DNA of 64,000 nucleotides from contig NZ_CANMPQ010000002.1 of NCBI RefSeq assembly GCF_947499695.1, forward strand, positions 1-64,000. The letters are read 5' to 3'. Below are positions 19,328 through 28,574 of this stretch, piece after piece. Each line of letters begins with the position of its first letter. Position 1 is the stretch's first letter. The notes beneath the pieces were generated by a model that saw only the letters and a program-made list of their open reading frames with translations, made no database searches and was not told the origin of the DNA. The DNA comes from an uncultured Allomuricauda sp. (GTDB lineage Bacteria; Bacteroidota; Bacteroidia; Flavobacteriales; Flavobacteriaceae). The translations under genes were made by a program, and so were the position numbers.

Positions 19328-20317
19328 ATGAGCAATCAAGTTTCAACAAAAACAAATGAGATTCCGTGGCAGGAAAAACCAGCTAACATATCAGATGTTG
19401 TTTGGAGGTATTCCGAAAATCCAATTATCCAAAGAGATGCCATTCCAAGTTCCAATAGTGTGTTCAACAGCGCCGTTGTACCCTTTGAAGATGGTTATGC
19501 CGGAGTTTTTAGATGCGACAACAAGGCAGTGCAAATGAACATTTTTGCCGGTTTTAGTGAAGATGGAATCAACTGGGACATTGAACATGAACCTATTGTC
19601 TTTGGTACTGGGAATACCGAAATGATAGACTCCGATTACAAATATGACCCTCGCGTTACATTTATAGAAGACCGATATTGGATCACTTGGTGCAACGGAT
19701 ACCACGGGCCAACCATTGGTATTGGATATACTTTCGATTTCAAGGAGTTTTTTCAATGTGAAAATGCTTTTTTACCCTTTAATCGAAATGGAGTACTCTT
19801 CCCTGAGAAAGTCAATGGCAAATATGCCATGTTGAGCAGGCCCAGTGATAACGGACATACCCCTTTTGGTGATATTTATATAAGTTACAGTCCAGATATG
19901 AAATATTGGGGTGAGCATCGTTGTGTAATGAAAGCTTCACCCTTTGAAGACAGTGCATGGCAGTGCGCAAAGATCGGTGCCGGTTCCGTTCCCATTTTGG
20001 TAGATGAAGGATGGCTCATGATTTACCATGGTGTAATTAATACTTGTAATGGATTTAGATATTCTATGGGTGCAGCTATTTTGGACAAGAACAATCCAGA
20101 TCAGGTAAAGTATAGAACACAGCCCTATCTACTGTCTCCCCAAACTTCATATGAATGTATGGGAGATGTGCCCAATGTGGTGTTCCCATGCGCCACTTTG
20201 CATTCCACTGAAGAAGATAAAATAGCCATCTATTATGGCGCGGCCGATACCGTGGTCGGATTAGCTTTCGGACATATTTCCGAAATTGTAAAATTTACAA
20301 AAGAGAACAGTTTATAA
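19328..20317 (+). CDS. GH130 beta-mannoside phosphorylase-type enzyme
   Basis: 329 residues with no signal peptide, so cytoplasmic. Five-bladed propeller family GH130 is indicated by [29 protein letters not shown] with Asp107 (matching the catalytic Asp near 104 of characterised mannoside phosphorylases), [12 protein letters not shown] and [12 protein letters not shown]. The Arg and His residues expected for phosphate binding appear to be present, favouring phosphorylase over hydrolase. In Bacteroides N-glycan breakdown a GH130 enzyme converts Man-beta-1,4-GlcNAc to mannose 1-phosphate and GlcNAc; the GH92 neighbours make that the leading hypothesis. Exact acceptor specificity (GlcNAc, glucose or mannose) is not determined. 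Confidence 0.9.
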   Translation: MSNQVSTKTNEIPWQEKPANISDVVWRYSENPIIQRDAIPSSNSVFNSAVVPFEDGYAGVFRCDNKAVQMNIFAGFSEDGINWDIEHEPIVFGTGNTEMIDSDYKYDPRVTFIEDRYWITWCNGYHGPTIGIGYTFDFKEFFQCENAFLPFNRNGVLFPEKVNGKYAMLSRPSDNGHTPFGDIYISYSPDMKYWGEHRCVMKASPFEDSAWQCAKIGAGSVPILVDEGWLMIYHGVINTCNGFRYSMGAAILDKNNPDQVKYRTQPYLLSPQTSYECMGDVPNVVFPCATLHSTEEDKIAIYYGAADTVVGLAFGHISEIVKFTKENSL

Positions 20318-20322
20318 AATGT

Positions 20323-21414
20323 ATGATGGATAATGTTGGGAAACATAAAAAATTAATAAGCCTAGTACTTTTTTTGGTTTATGTAGGCTGTATAGTATTG
20401 TGCGCCCAAGAAAAGCCGAGAACTTATGTGGCGTATAAGGCCATGGATTCCATATTGATTGATGGAAAAGCGGATGAATCTTCATGGACAAAAGCACCTT
20501 GGTCCGATTTGTTTATCGACATCGAAGGAATCAAAAAACCAACGTATGACACCAGAATGAAAATGCTCTGGGACGAAAACAATGTGTACTTCTTTGCTCA
20601 ATTGGAAGAACCTCATGTGTGGGGCGATATTATTGAACATGATGCTGTGATTTTTCATAATAATGACTTCGAGATTTTTCTTGACCCAGAAGCAGATGTA
20701 CATGGTTATTACGAATTGGAGTGGAATGTTCTAAATACAGTTTGGGACCAATATATAACCGCTCCGTATAGAGCGGGCAACGAAACCATTAACGGATGGG
20801 AAGCCTTAGGGCTTCAATCTGCAATATCGGTGCAAGGCACTTTGAACGACCCTTCTGACATTGATAAGGGTTGGTCCATTGAAATTGCCATCCCATTAAG
20901 AGATTTGCGAACAGGGTACTATCAGAATAATGTACCAAAAAATCAATTTTGGAGAGTAGGTTTTTCCAGGGTCAATTGGGATTTTGATATTACCAATGGA
21001 AAATATGGAAGGAAGAAAGACCCAAAAACGGGTGAGTTTTTACATGAAAACAATTGGGTGTGGTCTCCCCAGTATGTAATCAATATGCATGAACCCGAAA
21101 AGTGGGGTTATGTCTTTTTTTCAGAAAATATAGTCGGAACCAAGTCTGACAATTTTGAGATTCCCAAAGACGAACATATCAAATGGTATTTGTATGAATT
21201 ATATCGGGATTTAATTTCTGAAAATAAACAAGAAATAACATGGGAGAAAACGGAAAATGCCTTCCAGGGTCCTTCAAAACAGATTTTTGGCAAAAAAATA
21301 ACCCCGGTACTTGAAAGGTACACCAAAGGTTTTATCCTTTCGGCAAAAAGCCCATTTACCCAAAAACTCTTGACCGTAACCAAAGAGGGCAAGTTTGAAA
21401 CCTATGAAGATTAG
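20323..21414 (+). CDS. Exported carbohydrate-binding family 9-like protein
   Basis: 363 residues, starting 5 bp after the GH130 stop. A hydrophobic leader (ISLVLFLVYVGCIVLCAQ) is followed by a CBM9-like domain over about residues 40-250: ILIDGKADESSWTKAPWSD, RMKMLWDENNVYFFAQLEEP, NNDFEIFLDPEADVHGYYEL, KGWSIEIAIPLRDL and FWRVGFSRVNWDF. This stand-alone form is common in Bacteroidota polysaccharide loci. No catalytic domain is recognised. A start at the next Met (20326) is equally possible. Glycan binding in the periplasm is inferred from the domain and the locus. Confidence 0.85.
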   Translation: MMDNVGKHKKLISLVLFLVYVGCIVLCAQEKPRTYVAYKAMDSILIDGKADESSWTKAPWSDLFIDIEGIKKPTYDTRMKMLWDENNVYFFAQLEEPHVWGDIIEHDAVIFHNNDFEIFLDPEADVHGYYELEWNVLNTVWDQYITAPYRAGNETINGWEALGLQSAISVQGTLNDPSDIDKGWSIEIAIPLRDLRTGYYQNNVPKNQFWRVGFSRVNWDFDITNGKYGRKKDPKTGEFLHENNWVWSPQYVINMHEPEKWGYVFFSENIVGTKSDNFEIPKDEHIKWYLYELYRDLISENKQEITWEKTENAFQGPSKQIFGKKITPVLERYTKGFILSAKSPFTQKLLTVTKEGKFETYED

Positions 21415-21484
21415 TTATTTGAACACTTTCATTTACCATAACTATTGAAATCAATTTGATAAAACTATAGAAGAACGATTAAAA

Positions 21485-23734
21485 ATGAAGTTGGATTTCG
21501 CATATATAGGTTTATTGATTTTGGTTTTTGGTTGTTCTACCAACACTCCAAAGGAAGCCCCATCAGAAAATCTTACAGACTTTGTTAATCCGTTTATTGG
21601 AACCGATGGCCCCGGTAACACCTATCCCGGAGCCACTACCCCATTCGGAATGGTACAATTGAGTCCTGATATTGGCATTCCTGGTTGGGACCGAATTGCA
21701 GGGTACTATTATCAAGATTCCATTATATCAGGGTTTTCCCATACCCATCTAACTGGGACTGGAGCTGGTGACCTCTATGACATTTTGGTCATGCCTACCA
21801 ACAGCAGGTTCTCTGATAGCATTCCAGAGAACAATTACAAACCATATTCAAAATTTGACCACCAAAAGGAAGGTGCATCTCCTGGTTATTATTGGGTAGA
21901 TTTATTGAATTATGGTATTAAAGCAGAATTAACTGCTACAAGTAGGGTTGGAATCCACAGATACACATTCCCAGAAGATAAGGACACCCAAATCCATGTC
22001 GATTTGGGATACTCTCTCAACTGGGACAAACCAACGGACACCTTCATCAAAGTGGTTAATGATTCTACCTTACAAGGACATCGAATGTCCACTGGATGGG
22101 CCAGAAACCAACGTCTATTTTTTGAAATGCAATTTTCAAAACCATTTAAAGCTTTTGAAATAATCCATGATAATGAAGGTAAACCGTCAAAAATCATCTT
22201 GAATTACGCAACTAAAGAGGGCGAACAAATTCAGATAAAGACAGGCTTGTCTTCAGTAAGCTCAGAAGCTGCGGGAAAAGCCATTCGAGTTGAAGCCCAG
22301 GAAGGTTTTGAAGCCATCAAGACAAAAGCGCAGGAAATATGGGAAAAAGAGCTTCAAAAAATCAGCATTGTATCCAAGGATTCTGATAAAAAGTCCATTT
22401 TTTATACGATGTTATATCAGTCCATGTTAGCTCCAACGTTGTACAGTGATAGCAATGGTGAATACAAAGCTGCCAATGATGCCAATGGGAAGCTCAAGGA
22501 CGGAACGGATTCAATAGCAAAAGCTGATGGCTTCAATAGATATGACACCTTTTCGTTATGGGATACCTTCAGGGCAGCCCATCCATTGTACACATTGATT
22601 CAGCCCGAAAAAGTACCCGACATGATTAAATCATTGTTGGCCCATTACACTGAAACGGGTGTTCTACCTGTTTGGTCTATGCATGGAAGTGAGACAAACA
22701 TGATGATCGGTTACCATGCTGTTCCAGTAATTGTAGATGCCTATTTTAAAGGTTTTCCGTTTGATTTTGATTTGGCCTATAACGCTTGCAAAGAAAGTGC
22801 AATGGTAAATGAGCGTCAGATAGATGTTTACAAAGAAAGAGGATACATTCCTGTTGATGAAGGCCACGAAAATTGGTCCGTTTCCAAAACCATGGAATAT
22901 GCCTATGATGATTGGTGTATTGCAATGTTTGCGAAAGACTTGGGTAAACAAGAAGATTATGAGTACTTTTTGAAGCGTTCTGAAAATTGGAAAAACCTAT
23001 ATAACGGTAAGAGGTCATGGTTGCAGCCCAAAGATCCCGATGGTAATTTCATTGAACCATTTATTCCCAAGGAATATTCTCCCTATTTCTGTGAAAGCAA
23101 TGCATGGCATTACTATTGGTACGTTCCACAAGACATTGCAGGACTTATTGAAAAAACAGGTGGAGAAGAACGTTTTGAACAGAAACTGGATTCCATGTTC
23201 AGTTATGCGCCAAGCCCAGAGGACAAATTGCCTGTATTTAGCACAGGAATGATTGGTCAATATGCGCATGGTAATGAACCCAGTCATCATGTTGCTTACT
23301 TATACAATTATTTAAACCAATCTTCCAAAGCGCAAAAATTGGTTCGGGAGATTTTAGAAAATCAATATAAAAATGAACCTAATGGGCATTGCGGTAATGA
23401 AGATTGTGGACAAATGTCATCTTGGTACATTCTTAGTTCGCTGGGATTCTATCCTATAAATCCCGCGCAAGGTGTTTATGATATTGGACTACCATTATTT
23501 GAAAAAGCAGAGATAAAAGTTGGAGATAATAAAACATTTACCATACAGAAAAAGGGTAATAGCGAAGATATGTTTGTAGAGTCCGTTGTTCTGAATGGAA
23601 AAAAATTGGAAAGAAGCTATATCACTCATAAAGAAATCATCAGCGGTGGAGAATTAATTTTTGTAATGACTCCAGACTCAAAAATCGCAGACAAAAATCG
23701 AACAACATCACCCGAAGTAAATAAAATCTACTAA
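21485..23734 (+). CDS. GH92 alpha-mannosidase, lipoprotein (second of four)
   Basis: 749 residues, lipobox VFGC near residue 17. Signature FVNPFIGTDGPGNTYPGAT starts near residue 36. Catalytic-region motifs are YFCESNAWHYYWYV with Glu537, YAHGNEPSHHVAYLY, and GNEDCGQMSSWYILSSLGFY with Asp640. It is closest to the first GH92 of the locus by eye, but replaces the common EGNAWQ with ESNAWH and carries an insertion (about residues 335-345) around NDANGKLKDGTDS. The next GH92 begins 14 bp downstream. It probably differs in linkage or aglycone preference from its neighbours. Confidence 0.95.
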   Translation: MKLDFAYIGLLILVFGCSTNTPKEAPSENLTDFVNPFIGTDGPGNTYPGATTPFGMVQLSPDIGIPGWDRIAGYYYQDSIISGFSHTHLTGTGAGDLYDILVMPTNSRFSDSIPENNYKPYSKFDHQKEGASPGYYWVDLLNYGIKAELTATSRVGIHRYTFPEDKDTQIHVDLGYSLNWDKPTDTFIKVVNDSTLQGHRMSTGWARNQRLFFEMQFSKPFKAFEIIHDNEGKPSKIILNYATKEGEQIQIKTGLSSVSSEAAGKAIRVEAQEGFEAIKTKAQEIWEKELQKISIVSKDSDKKSIFYTMLYQSMLAPTLYSDSNGEYKAANDANGKLKDGTDSIAKADGFNRYDTFSLWDTFRAAHPLYTLIQPEKVPDMIKSLLAHYTETGVLPVWSMHGSETNMMIGYHAVPVIVDAYFKGFPFDFDLAYNACKESAMVNERQIDVYKERGYIPVDEGHENWSVSKTMEYAYDDWCIAMFAKDLGKQEDYEYFLKRSENWKNLYNGKRSWLQPKDPDGNFIEPFIPKEYSPYFCESNAWHYYWYVPQDIAGLIEKTGGEERFEQKLDSMFSYAPSPEDKLPVFSTGMIGQYAHGNEPSHHVAYLYNYLNQSSKAQKLVREILENQYKNEPNGHCGNEDCGQMSSWYILSSLGFYPINPAQGVYDIGLPLFEKAEIKVGDNKTFTIQKKGNSEDMFVESVVLNGKKLERSYITHKEIISGGELIFVMTPDSKIADKNRTTSPEVNKIY

Positions 23735-23747
23735 CAATCAGTAAGTC

Positions 23748-26078
23748 ATGGGAACATATTATTTGAGAAAACATTTTTTGTTTTTAACAGCAATTACCGT
23801 TTTACTTTCGTGTCAAAAAGCAGAGGATAAAACTGCGGCATTGGAAAAAAACCAGGAAGAAGAGTCCCTACTTCAATATGTAAATCCATTGATGGGCACT
23901 GATTCCGACTTCAGCCTGTCCAATGGAAATACATATCCAGCCATTGCAACACCTTGGGGTATGAATTTTTGGACACCCATGACCTCAAAAATGGGAGATG
24001 GTTGGACCTATAAATATGATGAAAAAACCATTCGTGGAATCAAGCAAACGCATCAGCCCAGTCCGTGGATCAATGATTATGCAGCATTTTCATTAATGGC
24101 AGTAACCGGCGACCTAAAGTATAAAGAGGATGAACGTGTTTCGCACTTCTCACACAAGGCGGAGACTGTAAAACCCGATTATTATGGTGTCTATTTGGCC
24201 GATTATGATGTGTTGGCCGAAGTGACCCCTACAGAAAGAGCTGCTCATTTTCGATTCACCTTTCCAGAAACGGACGAAGCTTACATTATGCTCGATGCTT
24301 TTTTCAAAGGGTCCATGGTAAAAATTTTACCGGAAGAAAGAAAAATCATCGGCTATTGCAGAAATAACAGCGGAGGTGTTCCTGAAAATTTCCACAACTA
24401 TTTTGTGGCGGAGTTTGACAAAGATTTTGAACTTACCCATACCTGGGGTGATAATTGGGAATTACAAGAGAACTCTACCGACAACAAAGGAGAACATGTT
24501 GGCGCCATTATTGGTTTCAAAACTAAAAGAGGCGAAAAGGTAAATGTGAAAGTCGCCTCCTCTTTTATCAGTCCCGAGCAAGCCCAACTAAACCTCAGTC
24601 GAGAAATCGGAAGTCAAAGTTTTGAGGAAACGAGCGCAAAGGCCACCGAAGCTTGGGAAAAAGAACTGGGTCGAATTCAGGTCAGCACCAAAAACGTTGA
24701 TCACTTACGAACTTTTTATTCCTGTTTATATCGTGTGTTACTTTTCCCTAGAAAATTTTACGAATACAATGCTTCTAATGAAATAGTGCATTATAGTCCT
24801 TACAATGGCCAAGTCTTGCCAGGCTACATGTTTACTGATAATGGTTTTTGGGACACTTTTAGGGCCGTCTTTCCTTTTTTCAATATGATGTATCCCGAAC
24901 TGAACGGGCATATTATGGAAGGATTGGTCAATACCTACAATGAATCAGGATGGTTACCCGAATGGGCAAGCCCAGGACATCGCGATTGCATGATCGGTTC
25001 CAATTCCGCTCCAATAATTGCCGATGCCCACTTAATGGGAGTTGAAGGATTTGATAAGGACAAGCTCTTAGAAGCCATGCTCAAGAATGCCACTGTACCT
25101 GATGGAAGACCGGTGAACAGCGTTGGTAGAGCAGGCTTGGATTATTATAACGAATTGGGATATGTTCCTTATGATGTAGGTATCAATGAAAATGCGGCTA
25201 GAACGTTAGAATATGCCTACGCCGACTTCACTATAGCCCAAATGGCTAAATCCCTTGGTGATGATCAACTGGCCGAAACCTACTATAAAAAATCCCTCAA
25301 CTACAAGAAGTTATTTGACCCAACAACCAATTTAATGCGTGGTAAAAACAAAGATGGGCAATTTCAAACGCCATTTAATCCATTAAAATGGGGTGACGCC
25401 TTTACCGAAGGTAATAGTCTACATTACACTTGGTCGGTTTTTCATGATGTACAAGGACTTATCGATTTAATGGGCGGAGACAATGAATTTGTACGTATGC
25501 TTGATGGCGTTTTCAACATGCCTCCAGATTTTGACGATTCTTATTATGGTTTTACGATACATGAAATCCGGGAAATGCAGATTATGAATATGGGAAATTA
25601 TGCCCATGGCAACCAACCTATTCAGCACATGATTTACCTGTACAACTATGCCAAACAACCATGGAAAGCCCAAACCAAGGTAAGAGAAGTTTTGACTAAA
25701 CTCTACACTCCTGCCCCTGATGGTTATTGCGGAGACGAGGATAATGGTCAAACCTCGGCATGGTATGTTTTTAGCTCATTAGGATTCTACCCAGTAGCTC
25801 CTGCCACAAACCAATACGTAATCGGGAGTCCCTTATTCGACAAGGCTGTGCTACATCTTGAAAATGGAAACACTTTTACGATTTCAGCGGAAGGAAATGG
25901 AAAAAGAAACCCATTCATCCAAAACGCCAGTTTAAATGGCAATCCATTCAACAACACTTGGATTTCCACTGAGACCGTACAAAACGGAGGTGACCTTACG
26001 TTTATTTTAGGTTCCGAACCTGACAAAGATTGGGGAGTTTCAGACGCATCTGTTCCATACTCGTTGTCCAAAAATTAA
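23748..26078 (+). CDS. GH92 alpha-mannosidase, lipoprotein (third of four)
   Basis: 776 residues, lipobox LLSC. Signature YVNPLMGTDSDFSLSNGNTY near residue 43 is of the divergent type in which aromatic and asparagine residues replace the usual glycine-rich turn. Catalytic-region motifs are FTEGNSLHYTWSV with Glu554, YAHGNQPIQHMIYLY, and GDEDNGQTSAWYVFSSLGFY with Asp665. The change of NEPSHH to NQPIQH next to the active site suggests a different plus-subsite and therefore another linkage. No GH92 subfamily can be fixed without alignment. Confidence 0.94.
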   Translation: MGTYYLRKHFLFLTAITVLLSCQKAEDKTAALEKNQEEESLLQYVNPLMGTDSDFSLSNGNTYPAIATPWGMNFWTPMTSKMGDGWTYKYDEKTIRGIKQTHQPSPWINDYAAFSLMAVTGDLKYKEDERVSHFSHKAETVKPDYYGVYLADYDVLAEVTPTERAAHFRFTFPETDEAYIMLDAFFKGSMVKILPEERKIIGYCRNNSGGVPENFHNYFVAEFDKDFELTHTWGDNWELQENSTDNKGEHVGAIIGFKTKRGEKVNVKVASSFISPEQAQLNLSREIGSQSFEETSAKATEAWEKELGRIQVSTKNVDHLRTFYSCLYRVLLFPRKFYEYNASNEIVHYSPYNGQVLPGYMFTDNGFWDTFRAVFPFFNMMYPELNGHIMEGLVNTYNESGWLPEWASPGHRDCMIGSNSAPIIADAHLMGVEGFDKDKLLEAMLKNATVPDGRPVNSVGRAGLDYYNELGYVPYDVGINENAARTLEYAYADFTIAQMAKSLGDDQLAETYYKKSLNYKKLFDPTTNLMRGKNKDGQFQTPFNPLKWGDAFTEGNSLHYTWSVFHDVQGLIDLMGGDNEFVRMLDGVFNMPPDFDDSYYGFTIHEIREMQIMNMGNYAHGNQPIQHMIYLYNYAKQPWKAQTKVREVLTKLYTPAPDGYCGDEDNGQTSAWYVFSSLGFYPVAPATNQYVIGSPLFDKAVLHLENGNTFTISAEGNGKRNPFIQNASLNGNPFNNTWISTETVQNGGDLTFILGSEPDKDWGVSDASVPYSLSKN

Positions 26079-26104
26079 GATTTGAAAAACTAAATGAAAT
26101 ACTT

Positions 26105-28342
26105 GTGACTATAAAGTTCAGCCCCTTTTTATTTTTTTTGTTTGCTGCCTTGCTATGTGGTGCACAGGAAAGAATCATTGACCATGTAAATCCATTCATA
26201 GGAACTTCTAACTTTGGAACAACCAATCCAGGTCCCATTGCAGTAAGGGGAATGGCAAACGTTTCTCCTTTTAATGTTGCTGGACCTCAAAATCTCCCTT
26301 TCGAAAAAGACAGTCGTTGGTGGTCCACTCCATATTCATCCGACAATAGTTTTTTAACGGGTTTTAGTCATGTTAATCTCAGCGGGGTTGGCTGCCCAGA
26401 ATTAGGTGTCATTCTGGCTATGCCTACAACTGGAGAGATTGTTACTGACCATGTAGATTATGGTTCTACATATTCAGATGAAATCTCAAAGGTTGGCTAC
26501 TATGCCAATACACTAAACAAATACAACATTAAAACCGAAGCCACCGCTTCTACTCGCACAGGGGTTAGCAGATACACTTTCCCAAAAGGGAAGGCAAATA
26601 TTTTGTTGAATTTGGGACTGGGGCTTACCAACGAGCAAGGGGCTCAAATAAAAATTGTTTCTCCAACGGAAATTGAAGGAATTCGCAGTGTAGGCTCATT
26701 TTGTTACTACAAACCGGAAGAAGCGTATCCGGTTTATTTTGTGGCACAATTTTCCAAACCTGCTGAAGAATTCGGCGTTTGGAAAAAACCAACAACGTAC
26801 AAAGGAGAAGAGGCACAATGGATGGGGTATAATGGAAAAACCCGTTTAATGAAGGGTTATACCAAAGAAGTGGTTGGCGATAGTATTGGCGCATACATGC
26901 GATACGATTTTAAAGAACCGACTCAAGTAGAACTTCGAGTAGGAATTTCCTATGTAAGTATCGAAAATGCCAGAGAGAATCTGAACAAGGAAGTGTCGGG
27001 AAAAACATTTGACCAAGTGCTGAAAACAACTCAGGAAGAATGGGACGAACACCTTTCACGAATAGAAGTTGAAGGTGGTTCCCAAGATGACAAAATCATA
27101 TTTTATACAGCACTATATCACACACTGATTCATCCAAGTACTTTAAACGATATCAATGGAGAATATCCAAAGATGAAAACACGCGAAACCTTAAAAACCG
27201 ATGGGACCCGCTACACCGTCTTTTCTCTTTGGGATACGTATCGAAATTTGCACCAATTAATGAGCTTGGTATACCCTGAGCAACAGTCGAACATGGTCAA
27301 AAGTATGTTGCAGATTTATGATGAGTCAGGATGGTTGCCGAAATGGGAATTGAATGCAACGGAAACAACAACAATGGTAGGCGACCCAGCGGGAATTGTA
27401 ATTGCCGACACCTATTTGAAAGGTATACAAGATTTTGATGTAGAGAAAGCCTACGAAGCCATGTTAAAGAGTGCTGATCAATTGGATGAAAACCCGCTTC
27501 GCCCGGGAATCAAAGATTACATTACAAAAGGATATCTGACCACAAAAACAACCAAAAGTGGTTCCGTCTCAACTACCCAGGAATATAATATTTCAGATTT
27601 CGCCATAGCCCAACTTGCTAAAGCATTGAGCAAGAAAGAAGATTACAAGCGCTTTTCAGAGCGTTCCATTTCCTATAGGAAGCTTTTCGACAAAGAGTTC
27701 AATCTTCTACGACCTAAAAATGATGATGGTAGTTGGTTGACTCCATACAATCCAGAAACTGGGGCAAACTTTGTAAAAAATCTAGGTTTCATCGAAGGGA
27801 ATGCCTGGCAGTACACTTTTATGGTATCACATGATGTCAAAGGACTTATCAAGCTAATAGGTGGACAGGGGTCCTTTGCCAACAAGCTCCAGGAGGTGTT
27901 TGACAAGAACCAGTTTGACATGGCAAATGAACCTGATATTGGTTACCCTTATTTGTTCAATTATGCAAAGGGTGAGGCTTGGCGAACTCAAAAAACCGTC
28001 TCCGAACTGCTTTCCACCTATTTTAAGAATGCTCCGGATGGGCTTCCAGGCAATGACGATACCGGTACCATGAGTGCTTGGGCAGTTTTTTCAATGATGG
28101 GGATTTATCCCATAAGTCCCGCTGACCCAATTTATGCCATAACCCTTCCCGCTTTCGATAAGATTACCATCCGCTTAAATCCAAAATATTACAACAACAC
28201 TTCCATCAAAATAACAAAGGATGGAGGTCAAGGCAAACTTTTGAATTTACAATTGGATGGAAAGAGAATAAATGATCATTTCATCTCACACCAAAAACTG
28301 ACCAATTCAAGTCGTTTACACTTTGCATTGGACGAAGAATAG
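26105..28342 (+). CDS. GH92 alpha-mannosidase, secreted (fourth of four, most divergent)
   Basis: 745 residues from the GTG at 26105. The frame is open to an ATG at 26030, but that would overlap the previous gene by 49 bp and add 25 non-signal residues; the GTG gives a normal leader ending LFAALLCGAQ. Signature HVNPFIGTSNFGTTNPGP follows directly. Catalytic-region motifs are GFIEGNAWQYTFMV with Glu564 and GNDDTGTMSAWAVFSMMGIY with Asp652. The usual HGNEPSHH is replaced by MANEPDIGYPYLF, unlike all three neighbours. It is the only one of the four without a lipobox, so it may be free in the periplasm or secreted. Confidence 0.9.
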   Translation: MTIKFSPFLFFLFAALLCGAQERIIDHVNPFIGTSNFGTTNPGPIAVRGMANVSPFNVAGPQNLPFEKDSRWWSTPYSSDNSFLTGFSHVNLSGVGCPELGVILAMPTTGEIVTDHVDYGSTYSDEISKVGYYANTLNKYNIKTEATASTRTGVSRYTFPKGKANILLNLGLGLTNEQGAQIKIVSPTEIEGIRSVGSFCYYKPEEAYPVYFVAQFSKPAEEFGVWKKPTTYKGEEAQWMGYNGKTRLMKGYTKEVVGDSIGAYMRYDFKEPTQVELRVGISYVSIENARENLNKEVSGKTFDQVLKTTQEEWDEHLSRIEVEGGSQDDKIIFYTALYHTLIHPSTLNDINGEYPKMKTRETLKTDGTRYTVFSLWDTYRNLHQLMSLVYPEQQSNMVKSMLQIYDESGWLPKWELNATETTTMVGDPAGIVIADTYLKGIQDFDVEKAYEAMLKSADQLDENPLRPGIKDYITKGYLTTKTTKSGSVSTTQEYNISDFAIAQLAKALSKKEDYKRFSERSISYRKLFDKEFNLLRPKNDDGSWLTPYNPETGANFVKNLGFIEGNAWQYTFMVSHDVKGLIKLIGGQGSFANKLQEVFDKNQFDMANEPDIGYPYLFNYAKGEAWRTQKTVSELLSTYFKNAPDGLPGNDDTGTMSAWAVFSMMGIYPISPADPIYAITLPAFDKITIRLNPKYYNNTSIKITKDGGQGKLLNLQLDGKRINDHFISHQKLTNSSRLHFALDEE

Positions 28343-28528
28343 CTGGAGATCTGCATTACTAATAATTACTTAAAGCCTTTATTTTCTCAGGGGTGAAAAC
28401 AATTTTTCACGTTAGCCCCAAATTTCAAACGTTATAGTTTCAATGTCCTTTAGCTTTTCAATCTCGTTATTAGTCGAAATTATTTCCTATATACTAAAGG
28501 AATTTAAATTTTTATATATCAAATTATT

Positions 28529-28549
28529 TTAAGCTAACTTAAAGCTTAA
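28529..28549. promoter_or_regulatory. Inverted repeat just upstream of susC-like gene
   Basis: Arms TTAAGCT and AGCTTAA are separated by 7 bp and end 25 bp before the SusC start, so the element is probably in the leader of the mRNA or overlaps the promoter. A second hairpin-capable repeat, GTGAAAA and TTTTCAC with a 4-base loop, lies at 28393-28410. Either could be a regulatory site or an RNA structure. Confidence 0.35.
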
Positions 28550-28574
28550 CTAACAATAACCTAACTCTAACAGT

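Noticed and set aside
26030-26104. Overlap of the third and fourth GH92 genes as a real gene overlap or frameshift fusion
   Set aside because: Both proteins are complete with their own leader and signatures; the overlap disappears with the GTG start at 26105.
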